A stretch of DNA of 64,000 nt. It comes from Psychrobacillus vulpis (GTDB lineage Bacteria > Bacillota > Bacilli > Bacillales_A > Planococcaceae). Numbering within the stretch: position 1 is the stretch's first letter; the number at the start of each line of letters is the position of its first letter. Below, in pieces: positions 27,208-35,922 of the stretch. The notes beneath the pieces were generated by a model that saw nothing but the letters and a program-made list of their open reading frames with translations, was not told where the DNA came from and did no database searches. Position numbers and translations under genes: made by a program. Location of the stretch: NCBI RefSeq assembly GCF_006861825.1, contig NZ_VDGI01000001.1:78172-142171 (forward strand). Reading direction: 5' to 3'.

Positions 27208-27213
27208 CGAAAA

Positions 27214-27230
27214 GTTTAATATAATTAAAC
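27214..27230. promoter_or_regulatory. Operator palindrome 2 (regulator side)
   Basis: GTTTAATA-T-AATTAAAC is near-identical to palindrome 1, with one mismatch. It overlaps a TATAAT box (27220-27225) in front of the regulator gene, suggesting autoregulation. Confidence 0.65.
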
Positions 27231-27251
27231 TAATAAAATGAGGTGACTAAT

Positions 27252-28475
27252 ATGCCCACACTTGGAGAACGTATTCGAAAACTAAGAAAACAGCAGAAAA
27301 TGACGCTCGAAACACTTGCTGGCACTGAGCTGACAAAAGGGATGCTCAGTTTAATCGAAAATAATAAAGCAAACCCATCGATGGAAAGCTTAAATTATAT
27401 AGCGGAACAATTAAACGTAGATGTTACAGAACTTTTAGAAGAAGTTAGCAGCCTTGAGTTACAAGAGGTTTTGGAAAAAGCAGAATTACTTTTTAACAAG
27501 AAGAATGATGATCTGGCCGATGAATATGAGCAGCTAATTAAATTAGTAGAACCATATGTCCCTAAGTTAACACAGGGTTATGAGGCTGCACGTCTATTGG
27601 AAATGTATAGTAAATGCTTATACCATACTAATAAAAATAACTGGGAGCCATTAATAAATCATGCAGCGACAATGTATGAGCAAATGAATTTAACTGCAAA
27701 ACGAGGAGACATAGGTATTTTCCGTTCTGCAAGGAGATTTATTGTCCATGACTATAAAGGAGCTCTATCTATCTTACTTGCAGAACGTGCAGAGCTAGAA
27801 ACAAACCCTTTATGGACTGACCCTCTTTCCCGGCTGGACTATGACTATTTGGAAGCAACCATGTATTTTGCAATTGGAGAATATGATAAGGCTATTATTG
27901 TAATGGAAAATGCAATTGAATATTCCAAAAAAAATAAGACGTTTTATCGAATTGATGACTTGTATCGATTAGCAGCCGCGCACGCTATGATGAATGAAAA
28001 CGAAGAAAAAAAAGATAACTATTTACAAAAGCTCAATGCATATAGTGAATTTGCAGATGATAAGGAATCACGAGTTTTTACTTACTTTGCAAATATCCAC
28101 TATTTAAATTCTTATAAACACTTGTATGAAGAAGCCGACGCTTTATTTAAAACCTTTATTGAAAAAGAGCAAGTGAGTAAACTTTTTTCTCCTTTTTTCA
28201 AGCTTGAAAAAGGGAAAATTTTATACGGTTTAGGACAATTCGAAGAAGCAATTGAAAAATTTGAAGAAGTTGTCATTCCTGAAATTCTTCATCATCCTAT
28301 TGATCTATCGATATTTTATGAAAAGGATGCATATGTTGCCTTATGTTACTTCGAGTTGAACCAACAAGAAAAAGCTATTGAAGCAGCTGCAAAAGCGGTA
28401 GAAAATATAAATCCAATGCCTCATACTCCATATAAAGGGTTTATTCAAGACACATATGAAAAAGTAAAAATATAA
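27252..28475 (+). CDS. XRE-family HTH regulator with TPR domain
   Basis: This 407-residue protein has an N-terminal XRE helix-turn-helix (LGERIRKLRKQQKMTLETLA, then KGMLSLIENNKANPSMESL; residues 4-60). It is followed by some 330 residues of TPR-like helical hairpins, for example LDYDYLEATMYFAIGEYDKAI and KLEKGKILYGLGQFEEAIEK. This layout resembles peptide-sensing RRNPP regulators, but no neighbouring propeptide gene is visible. The ATG at 27252 follows AGGTGACTAAT; the GTG three codons earlier overlaps that site. It is divergent from the MFS gene with twin operators between them. Confidence 0.85.
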   Translation: MPTLGERIRKLRKQQKMTLETLAGTELTKGMLSLIENNKANPSMESLNYIAEQLNVDVTELLEEVSSLELQEVLEKAELLFNKKNDDLADEYEQLIKLVEPYVPKLTQGYEAARLLEMYSKCLYHTNKNNWEPLINHAATMYEQMNLTAKRGDIGIFRSARRFIVHDYKGALSILLAERAELETNPLWTDPLSRLDYDYLEATMYFAIGEYDKAIIVMENAIEYSKKNKTFYRIDDLYRLAAAHAMMNENEEKKDNYLQKLNAYSEFADDKESRVFTYFANIHYLNSYKHLYEEADALFKTFIEKEQVSKLFSPFFKLEKGKILYGLGQFEEAIEKFEEVVIPEILHHPIDLSIFYEKDAYVALCYFELNQQEKAIEAAAKAVENINPMPHTPYKGFIQDTYEKVKI

Positions 28476-28595
28476 TTATATCCCTCACTTAACTGGAAAT
28501 ATTGTATAATTATTATAAAAATATACCAGTTAGGAAGAGTCAATGGTTTTGGGTAGTCTAAATGCCATTGTGAAAGAAGCTAGAGGTGATGTGAA

Positions 28596-29159
28596 ATGAG
28601 AGATGGATTTAAACAACTGATTATAGGATATCTTTTCGTACTAATAAAGATTCATATAGTAGTTGATATTTTACCAGATTTTATTGGCTACATTTTCATA
28701 TACAATGGTATCAAAAAAATTGCTACTACTTCTGCTCAATCATATGAAAAGCTAAAAATACTTTCTGCTATTATCGCTATTTTTTCTGTACCTAATTTTT
28801 TCTTAAGTGATCAAATGATTCAACAGAGTATATGGTGGGGGTATTATGTAATAGCACTTTCTTTACTAAAAGTGATTCTCGTCTATTTCTTGTTTGATAT
28901 ACTACGTGTGGTTGCAAGGTTACTGCCATCTGATGAGGCACTTCTTTCAACGAAACGCATGTATACATGGTATATGACAATCATACTTGGTTCATTGTTC
29001 TTCCAATCTATTTTGATGAATTTCCCAATTTTTATGATCCAATCAGTATCAATTTTTATCGTAATCCTCGTACTAATCATAGAGATTTCTTTTCTTGTCT
29101 ATCTTCGAAATATGCAAAAAAGATTTCCCGATAACAACTTATTCAATAGATATGCATAG
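28596..29159 (+). CDS. Hypothetical membrane protein, 187 residues
   Basis: This is a hydrophobic protein with about five transmembrane segments (roughly 8-35, 52-70, 78-103, 122-142 and 145-168) and a short basic tail (RNMQKRFPDNNLFNRYA). The N terminus contains VVDILPDFIGYIFIYNGIKK, a pattern I have not linked to a known family with certainty. TAGAGGTGATGTGAA precedes the ATG. It is followed by a strong terminator hairpin that also marks the edge of a repeat element. Confidence 0.7.
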   Translation: MRDGFKQLIIGYLFVLIKIHIVVDILPDFIGYIFIYNGIKKIATTSAQSYEKLKILSAIIAIFSVPNFFLSDQMIQQSIWWGYYVIALSLLKVILVYFLFDILRVVARLLPSDEALLSTKRMYTWYMTIILGSLFFQSILMNFPIFMIQSVSIFIVILVLIIEISFLVYLRNMQKRFPDNNLFNRYA

Positions 29160-29163
29160 GAAA

Positions 29164-29194
29164 AGGACCTGTTCTCGTATAGAGAACAGGTCCT
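29164..29194 (+). terminator. Terminator hairpin of the membrane-protein gene, copy 1
   Basis: The perfect stem AGGACCTGTTCTC / GAGAACAGGTCCT with a five-base loop starts four bases after the stop codon. No T-tract follows here; the T-tract is found only after the second copy at 29702-29732. Confidence 0.75.
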
Positions 29195-29701
29195 CAGCTT
29201 GTCGACAAATGCATTTTATGAATCAAAATGTATTAAGAGCATAGTGATTATTGTGCTTTTCCTGTAGCAATCGCTCCTGGCGGGCGCTTTCCGCGGGCTC
29301 GCACCAAGCCTCCTCGGCTTTGCCTGCGGGGTCTTGGACTGTCTCGCTGTCCCGCAGGAGTCGCCGCCTTCCGCTTATTTTTAACTTCAATAAACAGAAA
29401 AGTGGACAATTAAAGCCTTTTCACTTGATGAGATTGGATAGTCAATCCGTTATTTTTTATTCCGAGAAACATTGATTTGATCACAACATCTTCAGATTTC
29501 CACTTTCAACTTTTGAAAAATAGGCAGGGCCCGCCACGAAGACTCCTGTGGCAATAACTTGAGCTGAATACCCCGCAGGTGCACATGTTTTTGCAGTGAC
29601 GAGGAGGCTGAAGTCAAGCCCACTGAAAGCGAAGTGGCGGGCCCCGCTGATTCTCTTATATATCTCTATTCATTGTTAAAAAAGAATTTGTCTACAGTCT
29701 G
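29195..29701. repeat. Composite GC-rich intergenic repeat, family A copy 1
   Basis: This 500-base non-coding element has two GC-rich modules (about 29280-29376 and 29525-29645), each with the shared core CTTTCCGCGGGC / CCTCCTCG / TGCGGGGTCTTGG / CCCGCAGGAGTC or a variant. A conserved spacer of about 150 bases separates them. Its reverse complement recurs at 63586-64000 over the whole available length, starting with the same end CAGACTGTAGACAAATTC. Directly repeated 31-base terminator hairpins flank it. Open frames inside are not supported as genes. Confidence 0.85.
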
Positions 29702-29732
29702 AGGACCTGTTCTCGTATGGAGAACAGGTCCT
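29702..29732 (+). terminator. Terminator hairpin, copy 2 (with T-tract)
   Basis: The 31-base hairpin is identical to the one at 29164-29194 except one loop base, here followed by TTTT. It looks like the original 3' end of the terminator, separated from copy 1 by the inserted repeat. Confidence 0.75.
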
Positions 29733-29766
29733 TTTGGCTGTGTGGTTATAAAAACACATTATTTTC

Positions 29767-29805
29767 TATCTGGTCGTAAAACTATCTATCCGGTCACATT
29801 TTTAT
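29767..29805. repeat. Short tandem repeat, 20-bp period (TATCTGGTC / TATCCGGTC)
   Basis: TATCTGGTCG (29767) and TATCCGGTCA (29787) lie exactly 20 bases apart in the gap before the acyltransferase-aminotransferase gene. The motif matches the repeat at 15381. Confidence 0.55.
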
Positions 29806-29820
29806 ACGCCAGCATAATCT

Positions 29821-31383
29821 CTAGCGATCATGATACGTCCGATAATTATCTAGCCATGCAGTAAACTTGGACCAAGCATCCTCGAAATCTGGTTGAATGC
29901 AAGAGATTTGTAATAATCCTTTTTCCAATAAATAATCGCTTTTATAATGTAGATCAAAGCCAGACATACGCGCATCTTCTGCTAATTGGGGAAATTCTGT
30001 CTCTGTCCAAGTAAAAATCATTGGATAGTTTTTATTTGCAAACAATTCTATTTGATACTTTTTTACTTCTTCTTCGATAAACTTCATACGGTTATGTAAA
30101 AGTTTATATCTAGCCCCATCCTCATACGCCTTTAGTGCATTTTCTAAACTAAGTACAAATTGAGAAGGCATCGTAAATGGAATCATATGCTTAGCTGTCA
30201 ATCCAATGTCTAAATACGCAGGAATATTTTCGCTAGTCGTTATTTCTGTGTTAGAGAAGACAAATGCTAAACCACTCATTGTTCCGATTGCTTTACCACT
30301 GACTCCTGTAGCTAAATATACCCCATCCATTTGAAAAGGAAGAGCTCCAAAAGAACTCACACAATCTGCACATAACAACACATTATTTTTTTTACATATT
30401 TCCACTAACTCATTTAATTGATTTAACATACCAGTTGAGGTTTCACCATGTGTCATGAGTAGCCAACTATAGTTGCCAGTATTAAGCTCACTTTCAATCT
30501 CTGCTAAATCAAATGGCTTTCCCCACTCATAAGCTTGTACAGCATAAGAAAGTCCCCATCTATCTGCTTGTTTTTCAAGACGCTCTCCAAAAGCTCCGTT
30601 TGTAACGATTAATCCCTTTTCCCCTAATACATGTAACTGTGCAATCATCGCTTCATTCGCAAGTGTTCCACTTCCAACTAAAAGATGCACATATGCCGCT
30701 CCACTCATTCTTAAAAGCCCGTTTTTCACTCGCTCAAGCATTACTTTAAATTCATGTGAACGATGGGATATTGGTTTTTCTATAAATGCTTTTTGAATAA
30801 TTTCAGTTTGTTGAACTGGACCTGGATAAAATGAATATCTCTTTTGCTTAAAACGGGCAGCGACAGAATTATCAAATCGTTCTCTAGTCAGCACCATAGG
30901 AACAAAAAGTGCTTCTTCCGTTCCAACAGGATCTGCAAATGGTTCAAAACCTAGCTGATTATATAATTTTTGCTCTCGAATCGTTCCAGAAATAACCGCT
31001 GCCCCATATCCATTTTCATACGCATAATCAGATAATGCGCGTGCTAAATAATAGAATACTCGGCCGTTCCTATGAGCCTTTGCGACAGCCATTAGCCGAA
31101 CTTCACATAATTGTCCTTCGAGAGCATCCTTCGGAAGTAACTCCTCAACTTGTCCAAGCTTTTGATCTAGAGAAAAAGGGCGTGCTGCGCGAAACGCAAC
31201 CATCCCAGCAAGCTCTTGATCTTTTAACACAATTACGTAAACATTTTCATGATGAAACGCATCCACACGCATTCCACTTGGATCAGGTTCATGCTGCGGA
31301 ATTTCTTCTACAAATGTTTCGTAATTTAACTTTGCAATCGCTTCAAATTCTTTTTCAGTTCGTGCAATTTTACACCAATACAT
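29821..31383 (-). CDS. Fusion of GNAT/FeeM-like acyltransferase and class V aminotransferase
   Basis: This 520-residue protein has two enzymes in one chain. Residues 1-170 form a GNAT-type acyltransferase: FVEEIPQHEPDPSG is like N-acyl-amino-acid synthases, and CEVRLMAVAKAHRNGRVFYYL plus LYNQLGFEPF cover the acyl-CoA site. Residues 185-520 are a class V PLP aminotransferase related to serine/alanine-glyoxylate enzymes: YSFYPGPVQ, GSGTLANEAMIAQL, THGETSTGML, ADCVSSFGALPFQMD, and the PLP lysine in TGVSGKAIGTMSG. The ATG at 31383 lies nine bases after AGGAGG. It is the last gene of an operon with an ABC exporter. I infer synthesis and export of an acylated amino-acid product; nothing in sequence proves the substrate. 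Confidence 0.82.
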   Translation of the reverse strand: MYWCKIARTEKEFEAIAKLNYETFVEEIPQHEPDPSGMRVDAFHHENVYVIVLKDQELAGMVAFRAARPFSLDQKLGQVEELLPKDALEGQLCEVRLMAVAKAHRNGRVFYYLARALSDYAYENGYGAAVISGTIREQKLYNQLGFEPFADPVGTEEALFVPMVLTRERFDNSVAARFKQKRYSFYPGPVQQTEIIQKAFIEKPISHRSHEFKVMLERVKNGLLRMSGAAYVHLLVGSGTLANEAMIAQLHVLGEKGLIVTNGAFGERLEKQADRWGLSYAVQAYEWGKPFDLAEIESELNTGNYSWLLMTHGETSTGMLNQLNELVEICKKNNVLLCADCVSSFGALPFQMDGVYLATGVSGKAIGTMSGLAFVFSNTEITTSENIPAYLDIGLTAKHMIPFTMPSQFVLSLENALKAYEDGARYKLLHNRMKFIEEEVKKYQIELFANKNYPMIFTWTETEFPQLAEDARMSGFDLHYKSDYLLEKGLLQISCIQPDFEDAWSKFTAWLDNYRTYHDR

Positions 31384-31398
31384 TTTTATCATCCTCCT

Positions 31399-32508
31399 TT
31401 ATTCACTAGAATGATAACGCTCCGTTCTTTTTTCTAGTAAAGTAATTCCCACCGCTAATAGTAAGACAGCTAAAAAGAACATCATACTTAAATACGTTAT
31501 TACTCCAGTTAAGGTTTCCCCATATATGGTAACTCTCTTAAAAGATTCCATTCCGTAATAAATTGGTGATAGCCATTTCATCGCAAGCAAGCCTTCCGAT
31601 TGTACAATTTCTAGCGGCCAATATGCCCCACCAATCATTGCAAAAGCTACAGCGAGTAACGAAATAATAACACTACTTTGACTAACTGTTTTTACAAGAG
31701 AGATGATAAAAAGGGAGAATGCCATCACAAGTAATACATAGAAACTGGAAATAACTACAACTTTCCACAATCCCCCGTACATATTCGTGCCAATAATAAA
31801 TCTAAACACTAAAATGACTAACAGCATCTGAAAAAGCCCAATTATATAACTGAAGGATAAATGACCGAAATACAGTTGAAATCTACTAATGGAAGCTAGT
31901 TTCAATCTATTCCATACTCCAGTTCTCTTATCCTCTAAAATAAATTGTACGTTGATGGAAATTGTATAAAAAACAAAATAAAGCATGAATCCAAACAAAC
32001 TCTGCAGTGCTCCATCATATCTAAAAACTTGCGATTCATCCATAGACGATTCTTTTAATAGAAATGCTTTTTCCTCGTTCATGCCTTTTTCGACTTGCTC
32101 CCACTTACTGGCACCAGCTTCGGCGATCACTTGCCCACGAAAAGCAAGTTCATTATATGTTGATTCTATTTCAAGCGATAACTTTCTTACTATATCTGAA
32201 TCTATATCTGCTAGAACAGAATACGTCTTTTCATTGAGTAATATTCCGATTGAATCTCTCTTTTCCTTTATTACTTCCTGTAGCTCTTCTTCTGTCATAA
32301 CAGTTATTGTATAGTCTTCTTTCCTTTGTAAACTTTCCAAAACTTCTTGACTGATGCTCGTATGATCCGTAGCAACCAGTAACGGGATGCTACTACCAAC
32401 ACCACCACTTAATACAAAAGCAAAAATAACTGTCATAACAGTCATTGAAATCAGAACGAGAGGTTTTCTTTTTAGATTTTGGAGTCTAGCAAGCCATATT
32501 CCCTTCAT
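31399..32508 (-). CDS. ABC-2 type exporter permease (LnrN-like)
   Basis: This 369-residue permease has one N-terminal helix (about 15-37), a 150-residue extracytoplasmic domain, and five C-terminal helices with the ABC-2 motifs (LEDKRTGVWNRLKLASISRF and IGGAYWPLEIV). The ATG at 32508 overlaps the upstream permease stop as ATGA and follows GGGGGAAC. It forms a heteromeric exporter with the preceding permease and ATPase, in the manner of the linearmycin-resistance system LnrLMN. Confidence 0.88.
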   Translation of the reverse strand: MKGIWLARLQNLKRKPLVLISMTVMTVIFAFVLSGGVGSSIPLLVATDHTSISQEVLESLQRKEDYTITVMTEEELQEVIKEKRDSIGILLNEKTYSVLADIDSDIVRKLSLEIESTYNELAFRGQVIAEAGASKWEQVEKGMNEEKAFLLKESSMDESQVFRYDGALQSLFGFMLYFVFYTISINVQFILEDKRTGVWNRLKLASISRFQLYFGHLSFSYIIGLFQMLLVILVFRFIIGTNMYGGLWKVVVISSFYVLLVMAFSLFIISLVKTVSQSSVIISLLAVAFAMIGGAYWPLEIVQSEGLLAMKWLSPIYYGMESFKRVTIYGETLTGVITYLSMMFFLAVLLLAVGITLLEKRTERYHSSE

Positions 32509-33779
32509 GATGTTCCCCCTCTTTTCGGAAATAAAACGATCGACAACAACACACAAAGAATAAACCATACAAACAGAGCAGATATATAAGACCAAATTAC
32601 TTCTAATTGTTGACCTTTTTGAATAGATAAAATCGCTGTCATTGTAGCCCCATTTGGTGTGAAATTTCCGATATTCGCAAGTAAACTAGAGACATCTCCA
32701 ATATTAAAAAACGAGCCTCCTAGAAATGCAAAAATAGAAACTACAAATCCACTAAATATATTTGCCGCCCCTTCAGATTTCGTACGAAGTTGTAGCGTCG
32801 TTAATAAAGAGGAAAGCCCCCCAATAAAGAAACTGTAGCCTAATACAATAACAAGCATTCCTTCTGCTCCAATCCAGTCAATTCCTAATACGAGTTTACC
32901 GAAAATTAGAATGATGGCTTGTTGCATTACGGCCACAATTGTACCTGTAATAAAAATAGAAACTGTATATAAAGTGGATGAAACACCTGCTAAAATAAGT
33001 CGATCATATACTTTCCACTGTACTTCCTGTAATGCGAATCCCGATAGAAATGTTGGAATATAGAGTGCAAACATGACAAGCATTCCAACTGTGTAATAAA
33101 TTGAAGCAGGGATTTTTCTCTCTCTTTCTTGTAATTCCTGTTCTATCTTTTTAACATTCTCAGTGTTTTGCATTATTTCATTCGGTGAAATTCCTGCTTT
33201 CGAAAAAACAAGTGACTTCGTGAAACCATTTTGCCACTCTTGAATTACCGATTGGATAATAGAAGCTCTTATTTCATTTTCTTGACTTAAAAATACATCT
33301 ATATCAGGTGTTTGATTTACACCAAAATAAGCCGACTTTATATAATTTAAACGAAAATTAGATGGAATCATCAAAATACCATCAATGTTTTTGTCTTTAC
33401 GAAGGTTATTTAAATCAGTTGCCTTTTTCTTTTCAACCGAAATATATTTTCCCACTTCTTTAGAGGCTAAAATGGAGTTTTCTAAAATATGAATAGGATC
33501 ATTCATTTTCACTTGAGTAAGTAAGGCATCCAATGCAGATCCACTAACTCCTTGTTCCTCTATGAAACTTTTAATAGATTCTTCTTCCTGCTCCCAGTTT
33601 GATTCATCCAAAATAACGAGCCTTGCTTGAATTGCTGACTCTCCACCATTATCCATTACACCAGCAAGAGCAGTTGAAAGAATAGTGATTAAAACTAATG
33701 GCATAACTAGTAAGATGATGAGAGGTTGTTTGTTACGCAATAACATTTTCATTTGCTTTCCAATTAAGCTTAATAGCAT
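32505..33779 (-). CDS. ABC-2 type exporter permease (LnrM-like)
   Basis: This 424-residue permease has an N-terminal helix (about 17-37), a long extracytoplasmic region (about 40-225) and then six hydrophobic segments including LQEVQWKVYDRLILAGVSST and GGSFFNIGDVSSLLANIGNF. It begins 12 bases after the ATPase gene and overlaps the next permease by four bases. Unlike its partner it has an extended acidic outer domain, which may bind the exported molecule; this is inference. Confidence 0.88.
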   Translation of the reverse strand: MLLSLIGKQMKMLLRNKQPLIILLVMPLVLITILSTALAGVMDNGGESAIQARLVILDESNWEQEEESIKSFIEEQGVSGSALDALLTQVKMNDPIHILENSILASKEVGKYISVEKKKATDLNNLRKDKNIDGILMIPSNFRLNYIKSAYFGVNQTPDIDVFLSQENEIRASIIQSVIQEWQNGFTKSLVFSKAGISPNEIMQNTENVKKIEQELQERERKIPASIYYTVGMLVMFALYIPTFLSGFALQEVQWKVYDRLILAGVSSTLYTVSIFITGTIVAVMQQAIILIFGKLVLGIDWIGAEGMLVIVLGYSFFIGGLSSLLTTLQLRTKSEGAANIFSGFVVSIFAFLGGSFFNIGDVSSLLANIGNFTPNGATMTAILSIQKGQQLEVIWSYISALFVWFILCVLLSIVLFPKRGGTS

Positions 33780-33791
33780 TACAATTCCTCC

Positions 33792-34721
33792 CTAGTCTCT
33801 TAAAGCTCTGCCTGTTAAATGTAAAAATACATCTTCAAGGGAAGGAATTTTCACAATTGCAGATGTGATGGTCACAGCATTATCAGCAGCTATCGCAAAA
33901 ATAGTCGCTAATGGCTCTTCCTTTTTAGGCATGGAGATTAATAGAATATCTTCTTCTTTACGAACGCTTGCCATCGGAAATTGCTTTTGTAGTGCTTCTT
34001 CGAAAGCGGAAGATAATAGATGTGCTTTTAATTCGATTGTTTGATTGTCTGAAACAAGTAATTTTAACTCCTCTTTTGTTCCGTAGGCGATAATTTCACC
34101 TTGATCCATAATATAAATTTTGTCACAAAGAAGCTCAACTTCTTCCATATAGTGACTTGTGTATAGCAATGTCATCCCTTCTTCGACGAGTTGTTTTACA
34201 GTATCTAAAATATAGGCTCTTGATTGTGGATCAATTCCTACTGTTGGTTCATCCATGATTAATATGGATGGTTTATGTAATAGAGCGGCTCCAATATTCA
34301 AACGGCGTTTCATCCCACCGGAGAATGTTTTCACAATATCATTTTTTCGATCTGACAGCCCAATCTTTAACAATATTTCTTCCGTCCGTTCTATTAATAA
34401 TCGACCTTTCAATCCATAGATGCGACCAAAAAAAGCTAAGTTTTCCTTAGCTGTTAACTCTGGATATAATGCAATTTCTTGTGGTACTATACCAAGTGTT
34501 TTACGAAGAGCTTCCGGATTTTTATTGATAGATACTTTGTTCCAAAAAACCTCTCCACTTGTGGGCATTACTAAGGAAGAAAGCATTGAAATAGTTGTTG
34601 ATTTTCCTGCGCCATTTGGTCCAAGCAAACCAACAGATTCTCCCTTTTCTAACTGCATATTAATATTACAAACTACTTCTTTTGTTTTAAACTTTTTCTG
34701 AAGATTGATTGCTTGTAGCAT
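33792..34721 (-). CDS. ABC exporter ATP-binding protein (LnrL-like)
   Basis: This 309-residue ATPase has Walker A GPNGAGKST (about 35-43), Q-loop GIVPQEIALYPELTA, signature SGGMKRRLNIG, Walker B ILIMDEPTVGID and switch TSHYMEEVE. The C-terminal 80 residues are a DUF4162-like tail common to drug and bacteriocin exporters. It is the first gene of the operon. A TATAAT box and a seven-base-arm palindrome lie just upstream. Confidence 0.92.
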   Translation of the reverse strand: MLQAINLQKKFKTKEVVCNINMQLEKGESVGLLGPNGAGKSTTISMLSSLVMPTSGEVFWNKVSINKNPEALRKTLGIVPQEIALYPELTAKENLAFFGRIYGLKGRLLIERTEEILLKIGLSDRKNDIVKTFSGGMKRRLNIGAALLHKPSILIMDEPTVGIDPQSRAYILDTVKQLVEEGMTLLYTSHYMEEVELLCDKIYIMDQGEIIAYGTKEELKLLVSDNQTIELKAHLLSSAFEEALQKQFPMASVRKEEDILLISMPKKEEPLATIFAIAADNAVTITSAIVKIPSLEDVFLHLTGRALRD

Positions 34722-34754
34722 TTCTCCATCTCCTTGATATACATATTTAGTTAA

Positions 34755-34787
34755 ATTATAACAAACTAATTTCTATATTCTAGAAAT
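34755..34787 (-). promoter_or_regulatory. Promoter region of the ABC-exporter operon with a palindrome
   Basis: TATAAT is at 34755-34760 on the minus strand. The palindrome ATTTCTA-GAATA-TAGAAAT (34769-34787) covers the place of the -35 box, which is itself poor. This suggests control by a DNA-binding protein at that site. Confidence 0.5.
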
Positions 34788-34951
34788 GATCATTCTTAAA
34801 TTTATGTAAAGGAAGAAGAAATTATTTACAAGCTTAGAAAAGGACAAGTGCTCTTTAAGTCACCTCTCTTAACAGTTGACGACTGCTTTGAACTGCACAT
34901 CCTCCACACTAATATATGAAAAATTTTAGGAGTGAGGGGAAGTGATCACGT
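34788..34951. other. Intergenic sequence upstream of the ABC-exporter operon
   Basis: No gene, hairpin or repeat that I can support is seen between the palindrome and the start of the repeat array. Confidence 0.5.
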
Positions 34952-35054
34952 TCATTTTGTATGCTTTGGACATTATGGCATAAGAACTCTAGAGTAAAAA
35001 GCGCTAGACTCCTCGGAAAAACGGAACGTCCAAAACCACTTACGACCGTAGCGA

Positions 35055-35530
35055 AAGTACTGATAAGTCTCTATTATTCGACTTTGCCAAATGGATTGTC
35101 CAATAGTCCAATAAATAAGAAAATCGTTGAAACGGCTCCCTTTCCGAAGGGCACTGAAAAAGTGTTATTCTAATAAATTCCATTAAATAGTCGTTAAGAG
35201 AGTTTATCGCTTTGGCATTCGCTTTCCGCGGGCGAGCAACGAGCCTCCTCCTTCGCTCCGCTTCGTGCTGGGTCTCGTCTGTCTCGCTTTCCCGCAGGAG
35301 TCTCATGCGTCGCGCTAAATTCTCTTAAATAAATTCAGCAAATAGTTCCTACAAAATAATAATTCGAGTTTTTCAGTGCCCTCCCTTACCGCGGGCGTTG
35401 CCTTAGTCTCCTCGCTTCGCTGCGGGGCCTTCGACTAACGCTATTCCCGCAGGAGTGTCGCCTTTTCAACGATTTTCTAGAAATGAAAAAGTATTTACTT
35501 AGAAAATAGACAGTATTTCAGTGCCTACAA
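35055..35530. mobile_element. Family B MITE-like element, copy 1 (itself interrupted)
   Basis: The element is flanked by the 8-base direct repeat CGTAGCGA (35047-35054 and 35531-35538). Ends are AGTACTGATAAG and TATTTCAGTGCC, imperfect inverted repeats. Inner arms GAAAATCGTTGAAA and TTCAACGATTTTC surround the GC-rich core. A second element (35147-35382) is inserted in its left core. It carries no transposase. Confidence 0.72.
35147..35382. mobile_element. Family D MITE-like element nested in family B
   Basis: Perfect 13-base terminal inverted repeats GGGCACTGAAAAA (35149-35161) and TTTTTCAGTGCCC (35369-35381) enclose about 235 bases with its own GC core (CTTTCCGCGGGC ... CCCGCAGGAGTC). The host text is duplicated at the edges: CCCTTTCCG before (35138-35146) and CCCTTACCG after (35383-35391). 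The uninterrupted sequence is seen at 35775. Confidence 0.75.
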
Positions 35531-35708
35531 CGTAGCGACGAGAAGACTTGGAATTTCGCCCGCGGAAGGCGAGTAGCTTTTTCCGGACTCAATTAGTCTT
35601 AATTCTATTTTATTAGAATAGAGACTGAACTAATCGCGCACATTTTGGATGTATTTGAACATATCGAGTAGCAATTCTAGAGGAAAAAGCTGCGAGACTC
35701 CTTCGGAA

Positions 35709-35922
35709 AAACGGAGCATTTTGCCAAATGAGGTAGTCTAATATTCCAGTAAATAAGAAAATCGTTGAAATGGCTCCCTTTCCGCGGGCGTTGCCTCAGT
35801 CTCCTTGCTTTGCCGCGGGGCCTTCGACTAACGCTATTCCCGCAGGAGTGTCGCCTTCTTCAACGATTTTCTAGAAATGAAAAAGTATTTACTTAGAAAA
35901 TAGACAGTTTTTCAGCGCCTAC
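35709..35922. mobile_element. Family B MITE-like element, copy 2 (left end truncated)
   Basis: It shares AATAAGAAAATCGTTGAAA, the GC core and GATTTTCTAGAAATGAAAAA with the other B copies, and ends in TTTTTCAGCGCC. The terminal GGTACTG of the left end is missing. It interrupts the second family C unit at the same place as copy 1. Confidence 0.68.

Noticed and set aside
35040-35306. Minus-strand 88-residue open frame, and other frames at 29251-29475 and 39646-39843
   Set aside because: They lie wholly inside repeat elements, lack ribosome sites and do not resemble proteins.
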